Shown: positions 1-7,993 of the stretch, piece after piece
Numbering within the stretch: position 1 is the stretch's first letter
Layout of the letters: each line of letters begins with the position of its first letter
Notes under the pieces: model-generated
What the model was told of the DNA's origin: nothing
Database searches by the model: none
What the model saw: only the letters and a program-made list of their open reading frames with translations
Position numbers and translations under genes: made by a program
Source: a bacterium
GTDB lineage: Bacteria > Myxococcota > UBA727 > JAUIJE01
NCBI GenBank assembly: GCA_030431455.1
Contig: JAUIJE010000008.1
Coordinates: forward strand, 186,001-250,000
Direction: 5' to 3'
DNA: 64,000 bases

Positions 1-737
1 CCGTACTCGGCATCGTAGGCCGACACCAACACCTCGTTGGGGGTCTTGGCGATGGCCGCGTACCGCCCGAACCGGGTGGGCACGATGGGGGGCAGCGCCT
101 TGCATTGGCATAGGGCCGGGCAACACATCTCGCCGCTCATGCCGTCGGGGTCTTGCAGCACCAACAACCCGTCGCAGGTGCCGGTGCAGCCTTGGGCGCC
201 GGGCCCGACCGGGGCGCAGGTGCCGGTGATGACGTCGCACACTTCACCGTCGGCGCAGCCTCCGCCGCAGGGCGCGTCCTTCACGCACACGCTCGAAAAG
301 CAGGTCCGGCCCTCGCCGCAGTCCGCGTCGCCGTCGCAGCGCTCGTACGAGCAGGTGAGCACGGGATCGCGATCGCCGATCACGGTCTCGAGGCAACGCT
401 GGGCGGGATCGTCGCAGTCGTCGTCGGTGTCGCAATCGTTGTCGAACTGTTTGGGCCAGCAGATGCCGAAGTCCTCGCGGCACCGGTGCCCCGGGCAGCA
501 GTCCCCGTCGGTCTCGCAGCTGTCCTCGACGCACTCGCCGAACCGGCGGACCGTGCCCGCGCCGCACGGCTCGGTGGCGGAACACACCGGCGGGGGCTCG
601 GGGATGGGATTGAGGACCTCGCCGCAATCACATGCCTGTTGGGCGCTGAGGCCGAAGAAGGCAAAGGTGATCACCAACGCGCCGCGGGTCAGCGCAAAGG
701 CCATGGCCCCGCGCGGTTCATCAACATGACCAGTCAT
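1..737 (-). CDS. Cys-rich secreted protein, C-terminus cut by window edge
   Basis: This reading frame enters from the left edge, so its C-terminus is missing; at least 245 residues are visible. I place the start at the ATG at 737; an in-frame ATG at 704 is an alternative. A hydrophobic stretch (ALVITFAFFGL) precedes the first cysteines (QACDCGE), as in a signal peptide. The next ~150 residues carry more than twenty Cys in short spacings with Asp, Gly and Pro, suggesting disulfide-rich knots outside the cytoplasm. No catalytic motif is visible. Similar Cys-rich secreted proteins are common in myxobacteria. The frame is judged coding from its composition; function is unknown. Confidence 0.6.
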   Translation of the reverse strand, partial: MTGHVDEPRGAMAFALTRGALVITFAFFGLSAQQACDCGEVLNPIPEPPPVCSATEPCGAGTVRRFGECVEDSCETDGDCCPGHRCREDFGICWPKQFDNDCDTDDDCDDPAQRCLETVIGDRDPVLTCSYERCDGDADCGEGRTCFSSVCVKDAPCGGGCADGEVCDVITGTCAPVGPGAQGCTGTCDGLLVLQDPDGMSGEMCCPALCQCKALPPIVPTRFGRYAAIAKTPNEVLVSAYDAEY

Positions 738-857
738 GCAGCAAGTCTAGCGCGTGCGCGGGCAATTGCCTGGTCCGTCGTGCCCCCGCGGCCGGCCCGG
801 GGCCGAGGCGGTCCGGACCCGTCAAAATTCCGTAATATTTTTAAGCACTTAGACCAC

Positions 858-2231
858 CTAAGGGCGCGGCCCGAACGCGCTCTGCAGCGCCGCGGGTTCG
901 ATGGGCTGGCCCTCGAGCTCCTCGAGCGCGGCCAACACCCAGCTGTCGCGCATCGCGGCCCGGCCGTCGAGCACCGTCGAGCCGCGGGGGGGCGGCAAAA
1001 ACCGGTGCGGGGACAACCCGTCTTTGGGCAGCGGCTCGCCGTCGGCGCCCAAGTACCGGGCGGTGGTCACGAACAACACGCCTTTGTCGGGCAACGGGAT
1101 CTGCCGCTGCACGGTGCCCTTGCCCGTGGTTTGGCCCCCGAGCACGATGGCGCGGCCCCGGTCCTTGAGCACCAACGACACGAGCTCGGCCGCGCTGGCG
1201 GTGCCGCTGTCGACGAGCACGACCAGCGGGGTCTTGACGTCGCTGCCTTGGTAGCGGGCCTTGTATTCTTCCTGCGGGCGGCCGGGGCGGCCTTTGACCC
1301 CGCCGATGGCCCCGTCGGACAAGAACAGGTCGAGCAGCGCGATGCCCTCTTCGATGCGCCCGCCCCCGTTGTGGCGCAGGTCGAGGATGGTGCCGCGGGT
1401 GCCGGGGTATTCGCGCACCGCGAGCTCGGCTTCGCGGGCGCAGCCTTGTTCGAACCGGGCCACGCGCAAGTAAAGAACATTGCCCGGCAACCGCTCGGCC
1501 GCGATGCGCGACTCGGGCAACAAGGTGCGCACCGCGATGACCATGCGCGGGGTGTCCTCGCCGGTCTGGACCTTGAGCCGCACGGGGGTGCCGGCGGGTC
1601 CGATCAGCCGCAGCGTGCTCTCTTGGTAGGTCAGGCTCTCGGTGGGGATGCCGTCGATGGACAGGATGTGATCGCCGGGCTGCACGCCCCGGCGCTCGGC
1701 GTCGGACCCGTGCCGCACACTTTTGACCTCGGAGGGCTCGTAGGGCTGCAGGGAGATGCCGGGGTTGGCCACGCGCGCTTTCATGTTGGTCGACAACCGC
1801 GCGACCTCGGCCGGGGGCACGTAGTTGGTGTAGGGATCGTCGAGGCTGATGGCGAGCGCGCGGGCCACGCTCTCGACGGTGGCGGCGGGCACGCGGTCGC
1901 CTTTGTGGGTGACGCTCAAGGCTTGGATCAACACGTCGGCCACGTCGCGCCCCCGGCGCGGCGGATACACATCGATCTCGACGCTGCGGCGGCCACAACG
2001 CAACGACATGGTGCTGCCCCGGGTGGACCACTCCAAACAGTCCTGGCGGTCTTTCACCGCCCGCAGACCGGACATGGTCAGCGACATGGGGTCCGGGGGG
2101 TTCACCGCGCTGGAGGTCAGGGACAACACCAGCTCGGACATGGTCTTTTTCCACACCGGGCCCGACGATCGCGCGGTGGCCGCGCCGGAGGCCACGACGA
2201 ATCCGACGAGTACCCAGGTCAGTCTGGCCAT
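858..2231 (-). CDS. S41 family C-terminal processing protease
   Basis: A 457-residue PDZ-containing serine protease of the CtpA/Tsp family, which cleaves exported proteins near their C-termini. The start MARLTWVLVGFV opens a signal peptide; an upstream in-frame start at 2321 lies before a plausible promoter and is rejected. A PDZ domain (GVQPGDHILSIDG) is followed by the S41 fold with LDLRHNGGG. The catalytic Ser is in SGTASAAEL (about residue 346) and the Lys in TTGKG (about 371), a 25-residue spacing typical of the family. The ABC exporter gene lies upstream on the same strand with a 166-base gap. No metal link is apparent; it belongs to the chromosomal flank. Confidence 0.88.
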   Translation of the reverse strand: MARLTWVLVGFVVASGAATARSSGPVWKKTMSELVLSLTSSAVNPPDPMSLTMSGLRAVKDRQDCLEWSTRGSTMSLRCGRRSVEIDVYPPRRGRDVADVLIQALSVTHKGDRVPAATVESVARALAISLDDPYTNYVPPAEVARLSTNMKARVANPGISLQPYEPSEVKSVRHGSDAERRGVQPGDHILSIDGIPTESLTYQESTLRLIGPAGTPVRLKVQTGEDTPRMVIAVRTLLPESRIAAERLPGNVLYLRVARFEQGCAREAELAVREYPGTRGTILDLRHNGGGRIEEGIALLDLFLSDGAIGGVKGRPGRPQEEYKARYQGSDVKTPLVVLVDSGTASAAELVSLVLKDRGRAIVLGGQTTGKGTVQRQIPLPDKGVLFVTTARYLGADGEPLPKDGLSPHRFLPPPRGSTVLDGRAAMRDSWVLAALEELEGQPIEPAALQSAFGPRP

Positions 2232-2277
2232 GGCTCCCACGTGGTGTGGGACGAGGATCGTCCCGACGACATTCGGG

Positions 2278-2307
2278 ACACTACGCTGGCGCTCGGCGTG
2301 GACACAA
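2278..2307 (-). promoter_or_regulatory. Candidate sigma-70-type promoter for the S41 protease
   Basis: On the minus strand TTGTGT (2307-2302) and TAGTGT (2283-2278) are separated by 18 bases. Transcription would begin near 2271, about 40 bases before the ATG at 2231, which supports that start over the longer frame. Found by eye in a GC-rich background, so modest confidence. Confidence 0.35.
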
Positions 2308-2397
2308 GCCGACCACGGCATGTCTCGAACCCCCCGGCCCTGTCCGGTGCAGGCCGGGGCCGGCTGTCTCGACCCGAGACCGGCGCCGCGGCGGGAC

Positions 2398-4200
2398 CTA
2401 CTGCACCAGCTGCGGCTCGTCGTGGACGAGCTGGTGCTCGACGAGACGGAAGTACGCGCCTTCGCGCGCCATCAACGTCTCGTGCGAACCGATCTCGACG
2501 ATGCGGCCTTTGTCGAGCACCACAATGCGATCGGCGTCACGCACGGTGGATAGCCGGTGGGCCACCACCAGCGTCGTGCGCCCGCGCATCAACCGGGCGA
2601 GCGCCTCTTGCACCAAGGCCTCGCTCTCGGCGTCGAGGTTGGACGTGGCCTCGTCCAGGATCAACACCCGGGGGTCTTTGACCAACGCCCGGGCGATGGC
2701 CACCCGCTGCCGTTGGCCCCCGCTCAACTTCACCCCGCGTTCGCCCACCATGGTGTCGTACCCCTCGGGGAACTCCCGGATGAACGCATCGGCGTGCGCG
2801 TCTTTCGCCGCGGCCACGACCTCGTCGAAGGTGGCGTCGAGCCGACCGTAGGCGATGTTGTCGCGGATGGTGCCGCTCATCAGCACCGGGTCCTGGGCCA
2901 CGATCGCCATGTGGCCGCGCAGGTCGGACAACCGCAGGGCGCGCACGTCGACGCCCTCGAAGCGGATCGACCCGCGGTCGACGTCGTAAAACCGCAACAG
3001 CAAGGACGTGAGGGTCGACTTGCCCGCGCCCGAGCTGCCCACCAACGCGACGACCTCGCCGGGGGCCACGTCGAGGTCGATCTCGTCGAGCACGCCGTGG
3101 TTGGGCCGGCCCGGGTAGGTGAAGGACACGCGGTCGAAGGTGACCGCCCCGCGGCCGGCGGGGAGCGGGGTGGGCGAGGCCGGATCTTGGATGTCGGGCA
3201 CGGTGTCGATGATGTCGAACAACCGCTCGGTGGCGCCGGCCGCGCGCTGCAACGACCCCCACAGGCTGGCCAAGCTCCCCAGGGAGACGGCGACCATCAA
3301 CGTGTAGAGCAGAAACGCGGCCAGGTCCCCGCCTTCGATCTCGCCGCTGACCACCGCGCGGCCCCCCGTCCACAGGATGACCCCCACCGCCACCAGCCCG
3401 GCCAACGACGTGGTGGCCATAAACGTCGCCCGCCAACGCGCCAGCGACAACGCCTGGTCGAAGGCGGACTCGACCCCCACCCTGTACCGCTCGCCTTCGG
3501 TCTTTTCCCGGACAAACGCCCGCACGGTGTCGATGGCGGAGATGCTCTCGTCGACCTGGGCCGACGCCTCGGCGAGACGATCCTGCACCGCCTTCGACAT
3601 CTTGCGGATCTTGCGACCGAACACCACCACCCCGACGGACAACGGGGGCACGATCAGCAACATCATCGCGGTGAGCTTGGCGTTGGTGATGATCAACAGG
3701 ACGATGCCCCCCGCGAGCTGCACCATGTGGCGCAGGGCGATCGACAGCTCGCTGCCGACGATGCCCTCGACCACGGTCACGTCCGACGACAACCGGCCCA
3801 CCAGCTCGCCGGTGCGGCGCTCGTGAAACCAGCCGACGGACAACATCAACATCCGGTCGAACACCATGTGCCGCAGGTCGGCCACCACCCGCTCCCCGAG
3901 CCAGCTCATCAAGTAGTGGCGCACCCACGTGAAGCCGGACTGCAACACCAACAGCGCGGCGAACGCCAATGCCACTTGGTTGAGAAAACCGAGGTCGCCC
4001 TCGGCGAGCCCGTCGTTGATCGCGTAGCGCGCGGCTTGCGGGTAGATGAGCTGAATGCCGGCGCCGAACAGCAACGCCAAGGTCGCGAGGTAGAACCGGC
4101 CGCGGTGGGGCCGGAGCAGGCCGAGCAGGCGCGGCAGGTACGCGAGCTTCTTTTTGGGGGGCGTGGCGGCGGGCGCGGCGGCGGAGTCTTCGGTGGCCAT
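2398..4200 (-). CDS. ABC exporter, fused membrane and ATPase domains (MsbA/multidrug type)
   Basis: A 600-residue half-transporter that should dimerise in the inner membrane and export lipids, drugs or peptides. The N-terminal half has six predicted helices of the type 1 exporter fold. The C-terminal half has Walker A (GSSGAGKST), the signature LSGGQRQR, Walker B (VLILDEATSNLD) and the switch His (VVAHRLST). Length is normal for the MsbA/BmrA group. It starts with ATG at 4200, 92 bases from the divergent gene at 4293, so the gap probably holds both promoters. Nothing in the sequence identifies a substrate. Confidence 0.9.
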   Translation of the reverse strand: MATEDSAAAPAATPPKKKLAYLPRLLGLLRPHRGRFYLATLALLFGAGIQLIYPQAARYAINDGLAEGDLGFLNQVALAFAALLVLQSGFTWVRHYLMSWLGERVVADLRHMVFDRMLMLSVGWFHERRTGELVGRLSSDVTVVEGIVGSELSIALRHMVQLAGGIVLLIITNAKLTAMMLLIVPPLSVGVVVFGRKIRKMSKAVQDRLAEASAQVDESISAIDTVRAFVREKTEGERYRVGVESAFDQALSLARWRATFMATTSLAGLVAVGVILWTGGRAVVSGEIEGGDLAAFLLYTLMVAVSLGSLASLWGSLQRAAGATERLFDIIDTVPDIQDPASPTPLPAGRGAVTFDRVSFTYPGRPNHGVLDEIDLDVAPGEVVALVGSSGAGKSTLTSLLLRFYDVDRGSIRFEGVDVRALRLSDLRGHMAIVAQDPVLMSGTIRDNIAYGRLDATFDEVVAAAKDAHADAFIREFPEGYDTMVGERGVKLSGGQRQRVAIARALVKDPRVLILDEATSNLDAESEALVQEALARLMRGRTTLVVAHRLSTVRDADRIVVLDKGRIVEIGSHETLMAREGAYFRLVEHQLVHDEPQLVQ

Positions 4201-4292
4201 GGCGCGCTTGTGCGGCGTCGCGGGCCCGGGCGCAACCGGGTGGCCGGCGGCGCAAACTGGCGACCCACCGGCCGGGTTCTGTAGGCTGCCGT

Positions 4293-4808
4293 ATGTTCAT
4301 CCTCCATTTCGGCCAGTGGCCGCTGGTCTACTTCGCGGTCGAGGGCAAGCCGAACCTGGAGGACATCCACGCCATGCACGACGGGTTCGGCCGGATGCAC
4401 GATCGGGCGGAACAACACGCCCAGCCGTTGGTGCTGTTGCAGGACGTGCGGCGGGCGAAGGTGCCGCCGCCCGACCTGCGCCAGGAGCTGGCCAAGCTCT
4501 CGGGCGCGTTCGACGGGCGGTCCGAGCGCAACATCGCCCAAGACGTGATGGTCGTGGACAACAAGCTCGTCATGGGCGGCCTGACCGTCATCCGCTGGCT
4601 GGTGCCGCGCGTGGCCAAGACCCCGGTGGCCAAGACCGCGCAGGATGGGCTGGCGGTGCTTGTCAAAGGCGCCCCCCAGGTGACGTTGCCGTCGACCGTG
4701 GAAGGCTTTGTCCGCGACGTGGACGCCATCCGCCACACCGACGAGTCGTGGGCGAAGTTTGACGACCGGGAAAGTTCGTTGTCAGCCGGACCACGCTGGG
4801 GTAGGTGA
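4293..4808 (+). CDS. Hypothetical protein, 171 residues
   Basis: A soluble protein without signal peptide or membrane segment. Its opening (MFILHFGQWPLVYFAVEGKP) followed by an amphipathic helical region and a conserved-looking KTPVAKTAQDGLAVL tract resembles small alpha/beta proteins seen in myxobacterial genomes, but I recognise no named family. It is divergent from the ABC exporter and sits just before the tRNA. A TAGGCT at 4282-4287 lies where a -10 element would give a leaderless or nearly leaderless mRNA. The stop is eight bases before the tRNA. Confidence 0.6.
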   Translation: MFILHFGQWPLVYFAVEGKPNLEDIHAMHDGFGRMHDRAEQHAQPLVLLQDVRRAKVPPPDLRQELAKLSGAFDGRSERNIAQDVMVVDNKLVMGGLTVIRWLVPRVAKTPVAKTAQDGLAVLVKGAPQVTLPSTVEGFVRDVDAIRHTDESWAKFDDRESSLSAGPRWGR

Positions 4809-4816
4809 GGGGCGAC

Positions 4817-4894
4817 GCACCCGTAGCTCAGTTGGATTAGAGTACCGGATTCCGATTCCGGGGGTCGCAGGTTCGAGTCCTGCCGGGTGCGCCA
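4817..4894 (+). tRNA. tRNA-Arg, anticodon CCG
   Basis: Complete cloverleaf: acceptor arms GCACCCG (4817) and CGGGTGC (4884-4890), D arm with AGTTGG, anticodon stem CCGGA/TCCGG around loop TTCCGAT (anticodon CCG, reads CGG), T arm GCAGG-TTCGAGT-CCTGC and an encoded CCA at 4892-4894. It is the likely integration target of the element that follows, because a tyrosine integrase gene ends about 80 bases downstream and points at it. Confidence 0.95.
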
Positions 4895-4898
4895 CTAA

Positions 4899-4923
4899 GG
4901 TCCTGCTTTTGCAGGGCCTTTTT
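4899..4923 (+). terminator. Rho-independent terminator after tRNA-Arg
   Basis: GGTCCTGC, loop TTTT, GCAGGGCC, then a T run. The stem begins four bases after the tRNA 3' end and is well placed to end its transcript. Confidence 0.7.
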
Positions 4924-4926
4924 CTT

Positions 4927-4970
4927 GGTCCCACCCACGGTCCCCATGGTCGGTGTGGGACCAGTCCCAC
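4927..4970. repeat. GTCCCAC repeats between tRNA and integrase (possible recombinase arm sites)
   Basis: GGTCCCAC at 4927-4934 is matched by inverted GTGGGACC at 4955-4962, and GTCCCAC recurs in direct orientation at 4964-4970. The last two form a compact hairpin next to the integrase stop and could terminate int, or the set could be arm-type sites of the integrase. The two readings cannot be separated here. Confidence 0.4.
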
Positions 4971-4975
4971 TCAAA

Positions 4976-6145
4976 TCAGCCATCGGTGCCGCCCTCCAAT
5001 GCACGCCGGACGACTCCGCGGCGCTCTTCGACATCGACGTCGCTGTAGGTGAAAGTCATCTCCTTGGTCGTGTGACCAGTCACCGCTCGGGCCGCGACCT
5101 CGCCGGCCACTTGGCGCACGGCGTTGTTCATGGTCCGACGGATCACATGGCTGGTGACGTGCTTCGCGATCCCCGCCTTCGCAGCGGCCGCCTTGAGCCG
5201 CTTGTTGTAGGTGCTGACGCTGCGGTGGTAGCCGCCGGCCCTCGTCGGGAAGACGATGACGCCCGTGCCCTCAGCCTTGATCTCGGTCAGCAGCTCGCAC
5301 GCGCGCTCGCTCAGCACAAACAGGCGACGGCTCTTGTCGGTCTTCGGGGGCCCCAAAACCCCGCGGTCGTTGCTGCGGCGGATCCTGCCGGTGCCGGCCT
5401 CGACTTCGAGGTCATCCCAGTGGAGGCCCGACAGCTCGCTGAAGCGCATAGCACCAGTCAGCTGGACGAGGACCATGGCCTGTGTCCGCCTATCCGCGAC
5501 GTCGACCAAAGCAATCGCTTCGGCGGGCGTCAACGTATCCTTGGCCACGACATCCTCAGCCGGGATGTCGAATCGGACGCGGCCCATCGGGTGGCGGTGG
5601 AAATCCTCGGCGTCAGCAACCCAGTCGAGGAAAGTCTTGGCGGTCCCCCACGCGTACTCGAGGGACCGTCGTTTGTAGGGCGTGGGCTCCTGCGCATAGC
5701 TCGACCCGTTGCGGCCCGCGCGCGTCGCTGGCCGCCGCTGCTCTGACAGCCAGACCAGCCAGTCCGAGAACATCGACGGCTTGAGTTCGTCGATCTCCAT
5801 CCCGCCGAAGTAGGGCAGGAAGTGCGTCTCCATCTTTCGGAGGTACTCCTCAGCCGTGCTCATCGCGATCGCCCCCCTCGTCACTCGCTGTCCCAAGACC
5901 TTGAACCAGCGCCGCGCGAAGACCGTGACGGTCCTCTCCGCTTCGCCGCGGGAACGCCGCTCGGCCTCGTCGACCACCTCTGCCCTGAGTCGGGCGAGTT
6001 CCGCCATTGCCTCCTCCAGCGTCGTGCCGGGGAGGTTTCTCGCTCGTTCGATTGTCAGAGAGCCGCGTTTGACCTTCACCCGAAGGGCGTGGCCCGCCGG
6101 CGTCTCCCAGAGACCCGGCGTCCTCGTTTTGGTGCCCATCTTCAT
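4976..6145 (-). CDS. Tyrosine recombinase / phage-type integrase
   Basis: A 389-residue site-specific recombinase. The N-terminal region resembles an arm-binding plus SAM-like core-binding domain; the catalytic domain carries Arg in GAMRFSEL (about 234), Lys in PPKTDKS (268), HVIRR (His 333, Arg 336), His in TGHTTKEMT (358) and the nucleophile Tyr in FTYSD (367), so all key residues are present. I chose ATG at 6145 because GGGGGA sits seven bases upstream; the frame itself opens at 6187. The gene ends 82 bases from the tRNA and reads toward it, the usual layout for integration into a tRNA 3' end. Confidence 0.9.
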   Translation of the reverse strand: MKMGTKTRTPGLWETPAGHALRVKVKRGSLTIERARNLPGTTLEEAMAELARLRAEVVDEAERRSRGEAERTVTVFARRWFKVLGQRVTRGAIAMSTAEEYLRKMETHFLPYFGGMEIDELKPSMFSDWLVWLSEQRRPATRAGRNGSSYAQEPTPYKRRSLEYAWGTAKTFLDWVADAEDFHRHPMGRVRFDIPAEDVVAKDTLTPAEAIALVDVADRRTQAMVLVQLTGAMRFSELSGLHWDDLEVEAGTGRIRRSNDRGVLGPPKTDKSRRLFVLSERACELLTEIKAEGTGVIVFPTRAGGYHRSVSTYNKRLKAAAAKAGIAKHVTSHVIRRTMNNAVRQVAGEVAARAVTGHTTKEMTFTYSDVDVEERRGVVRRALEGGTDG

Positions 6146-6353
6146 CAGGGATTCCCCCATTGAAAGTGGACGCCACAGAGCGCCCACGATCGTAGCCGAG
6201 TTGGCGGTCGACGTCGTCTGGGTGAAAGAGGGGGTGGCCGCAGTGGAAGGCTGTCGGTGTCAGTTGGCCGCGCGACACCTGCATGCGTAGTGCCTCCACC
6301 GTCCACTCGCCGCCGAGGTACTCGGCGAGCCGCTTGTACCCAAGCCACACCAT
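5850..6353 (-). CDS. Excisionase-like winged-helix protein
   Basis: The first ~55 residues (GYKRLAEYLGG, then VEALRMQVSRGQL and HPLFHPDDVDRQL) resemble the small HTH domain of phage excisionases, which bend DNA and steer an integrase toward excision. Its ATG overlaps the stop of the upstream gene as TGATG, so the two are translationally coupled. No stop occurs in this frame until 5850, so the last ~95 residues overlap the integrase coding region out of frame and look like low-information sequence. Either the protein has a long unstructured tail or the family boundary is near 6180. The HTH part is more certain than the tail. Confidence 0.5.
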   Translation of the reverse strand: MVWLGYKRLAEYLGGEWTVEALRMQVSRGQLTPTAFHCGHPLFHPDDVDRQLGYDRGRSVASTFNGGIPDEDGHQNEDAGSLGDAGGPRPSGEGQTRLSDNRTSEKPPRHDAGGGNGGTRPTQGRGGRRGRAAFPRRSGEDRHGLRAALVQGLGTASDEGGDRDEHG

Positions 6354-6760
6354 CAGCCTGGCTCACCGCCCTGGAGCTGGACGCCGCGGGCTTCGATCAA
6401 CTCGCTGTCGCGGATATGCGCCGCCGCGTCGTCGCGCTCGCCAACAACCTCGTCGAGCTTCTGCGGATCGGCGTCGGCCGCGATCGGTGTGAGCGACTTC
6501 TTGCCTGCTTGGTGGATCAGGGCGCTGGCTCGGACCCGCGACATCACGCAACGCTGCGGATCTTTGGTTTCCCCGATGGCGACCGAGCACCAGGCGTAGT
6601 CAGTAGGCGAGCCCTCTGCCAACGAACTGCACTTCGGTCTCGCCCCCGACACATGCTCGCGGAAGGTCGCCACCTCCCGCGCCGCGATCGGCAGGCACGT
6701 CGGGGCGCCGAAGGGGCTCGGCTTCGTCAGCCGCCGTGAAAAAGTGGTGGTGCTTCGCAA
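6353..6760 (-). CDS. Hypothetical protein, first gene of the integrase operon
   Basis: 135 residues from a TTG at 6760, chosen because AGGAG lies seven bases upstream. The protein is soluble and mixed alpha/beta by appearance, with a Cys-containing centre (YAWCSVAIGETKDPQRC) and an acidic helical C-terminus. It is not a shadow of any frame on the other strand. It is coupled to the excisionase-like gene and lies across from a tandem TGACAAGTCA repeat shared with the divergent ORF. No family recognised; a regulatory role at the integration module is a guess from position. Confidence 0.5.
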   Translation of the reverse strand: MRSTTTFSRRLTKPSPFGAPTCLPIAAREVATFREHVSGARPKCSSLAEGSPTDYAWCSVAIGETKDPQRCVMSRVRASALIHQAGKKSLTPIAADADPQKLDEVVGERDDAAAHIRDSELIEARGVQLQGGEPG

Positions 6761-6771
6761 GGAACTGCTCC

Positions 6772-6793
6772 TGACAAGTCATTTGACAAGTCA
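6772..6793. promoter_or_regulatory. Tandem TGACAAGTCA operator-like repeat
   Basis: Two identical ten-base copies (6772-6781 and 6784-6793) are separated by TT, giving a 12-base period. Each copy is itself a near-palindrome (TGAC-AA-GTCA). They lie between the divergent integration operon (start 6760) and the ORF starting at 6818, and so fit a binding site for a shared regulator. Confidence 0.55.
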
Positions 6794-6817
6794 GTCGGCA
6801 GACGTCAAGGTGTGCCT

Positions 6818-7441
6818 ATGTTTCGACTCAGACGCGACCGGTTCGACATCACTGAGCTTCCGCCTCTCTTCTTCGGGCGGTCCCGCTCCTGGTTCGAGCG
6901 CGCACGGCGTGAGCGTGAGATCGCGACGCCGGCGGACGCGCGCGGGGGGCCTGGGCACAAAGCGACTTGGTTGCGGGAGGCCCTTCAGCCGCTGTTTGCT
7001 GAGATCGCTGCAGAAGAGTGGGAGAAGCGGATCAACTCGCTGTTGATCGACATCCCGAACCCGATCAACCGGCACGCGGCCGAGCTCGCCATCCGCGAAC
7101 GACCTTTCTATGCGGGCGGCGTGCGCGCCGTCGACGCCAGCGTCCACGGCCTCGACAAGGTCCTGGGGCCGGCGCTCCTGTGGGCCGTGCTGTCGGACAT
7201 CCACCGCCGGCTTCATGCGCCCGAGCTCGTGTGCGAGGTCGCCGCCCGGTGGGACATCGGCGAGATGCTCGATGAGGTGCGCCGCATGAAGGGCAGGCCT
7301 CAGCTGGTCGTCTCGTTGGAGCGCGAAGTTATCGTCCGCGGCAGTGAGTCCTTGACTCACCTGACCAACGCCGGCGCCGTGGTCGCCGTGGACCTCAGCG
7401 TCGCCCTCGACGCCGCCCAGCACGTGGTTGACAAGCTGTAG
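6818..7441 (+). CDS. Hypothetical protein of the integration-proximal region
   Basis: 207 residues from ATG at 6818, with AAGG eight bases upstream (GTG at 6812 is an alternative). It is soluble, starts with basic MFRLRRDRFDIT and an aromatic patch (FFGRSRSWFERARRERE), then alternates helices and strands (LLWAVLSDIHRR; QLVVSLEREVIV). No motif I can name. The opposite-strand frame of similar length is low-complexity and is a shadow. It is the first of four closely packed genes between the integrase and the metal cargo, which is where accessory or immunity genes often sit. Confidence 0.6.
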   Translation: MFRLRRDRFDITELPPLFFGRSRSWFERARREREIATPADARGGPGHKATWLREALQPLFAEIAAEEWEKRINSLLIDIPNPINRHAAELAIRERPFYAGGVRAVDASVHGLDKVLGPALLWAVLSDIHRRLHAPELVCEVAARWDIGEMLDEVRRMKGRPQLVVSLEREVIVRGSESLTHLTNAGAVVAVDLSVALDAAQHVVDKL

Positions 7442-7459
7442 CGATCAAGGAGCCCGACG

Positions 7460-7993
7460 ATGGGTATCTCACTTTCCGGCTCTGACGGACGCAGTATCGT
7501 CCTCCCGCGCTCGACGTGGACGTCGCTTCTCATCAGCGCTCACGGTCACGGTTGGCGGCCCGCAGGGACGGAGTACGACGGCCCGCCGGAGTCGTGGGGC
7601 ACGCACGAGACAGCGATCGTGGCCGTGACGACGCCGTCCGCTGCGGAGGCAGCGGGCTTCCGCAGCGCGGACGTACACCTCCCCGGCCTCGAGGACGAGC
7701 ACGAGCCTGGCAAGGACGACGACCTGCTCGACGCCGCCGGTGACGTGCCGTCGCCGGCGCCAGGCTCGCCCGAGCGCCATCTGGTCGAGGTCGACGTGAG
7801 CGGGAGTGTTGACGCCGGCGAGCTCCAGCATGGGTGGAACCCCATGAACTACTTCAGCAACGACGGACAGTTCGTGACCGCCGAGGACGCTGATGCCATC
7901 GCCGCCGCCCTGCGCCGTGCGTACCCGGAGCACGGAGCGGCGCTGGCGGACCTCCTGGATCTTCTCAGCTGCGGCGGGTTTCGGATTTGCTGA
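7460..7993 (+). CDS. Hypothetical protein, 177 residues
   Basis: ATG at 7460 with AAGGAG eight bases upstream, a strong ribosome site. The N-terminal third contains aromatic and Gly-rich strand-like sequence (GHGWRPAGTEYDGPPESWG), the middle is acidic (PGLEDEHEPGKDDD) and the C-terminus has NPMNYFSNDGQFV followed by an Ala-rich helix. Small proteins that open with MGISLSG and carry such a layout occur beside other unknown ORFs, but I cannot assign a family. It overlaps the next gene by seven bases, so the group is probably co-translated. Confidence 0.6.
   Translation: MGISLSGSDGRSIVLPRSTWTSLLISAHGHGWRPAGTEYDGPPESWGTHETAIVAVTTPSAAEAAGFRSADVHLPGLEDEHEPGKDDDLLDAAGDVPSPAPGSPERHLVEVDVSGSVDAGELQHGWNPMNYFSNDGQFVTAEDADAIAAALRRAYPEHGAALADLLDLLSCGGFRIC

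Noticed and set aside
153-2681. 842-residue frame on the plus strand
   Set aside because: Low-information Ala/Gly/Arg/His sequence opposite the Cys-rich gene and the S41 protease; it is the antisense shadow of better-supported frames.
2557-4284. 575-residue plus-strand frame opposite the ABC exporter
   Set aside because: Composition is typical of a complementary GC-rich frame (His/Arg/Gly/Gln), with no domain, whereas the minus frame has every ABC motif.
6791-7423. 210-residue minus-strand frame
   Set aside because: Shadow of the plus-strand gene at 6818; the plus frame has a ribosome site and normal amino acid composition.
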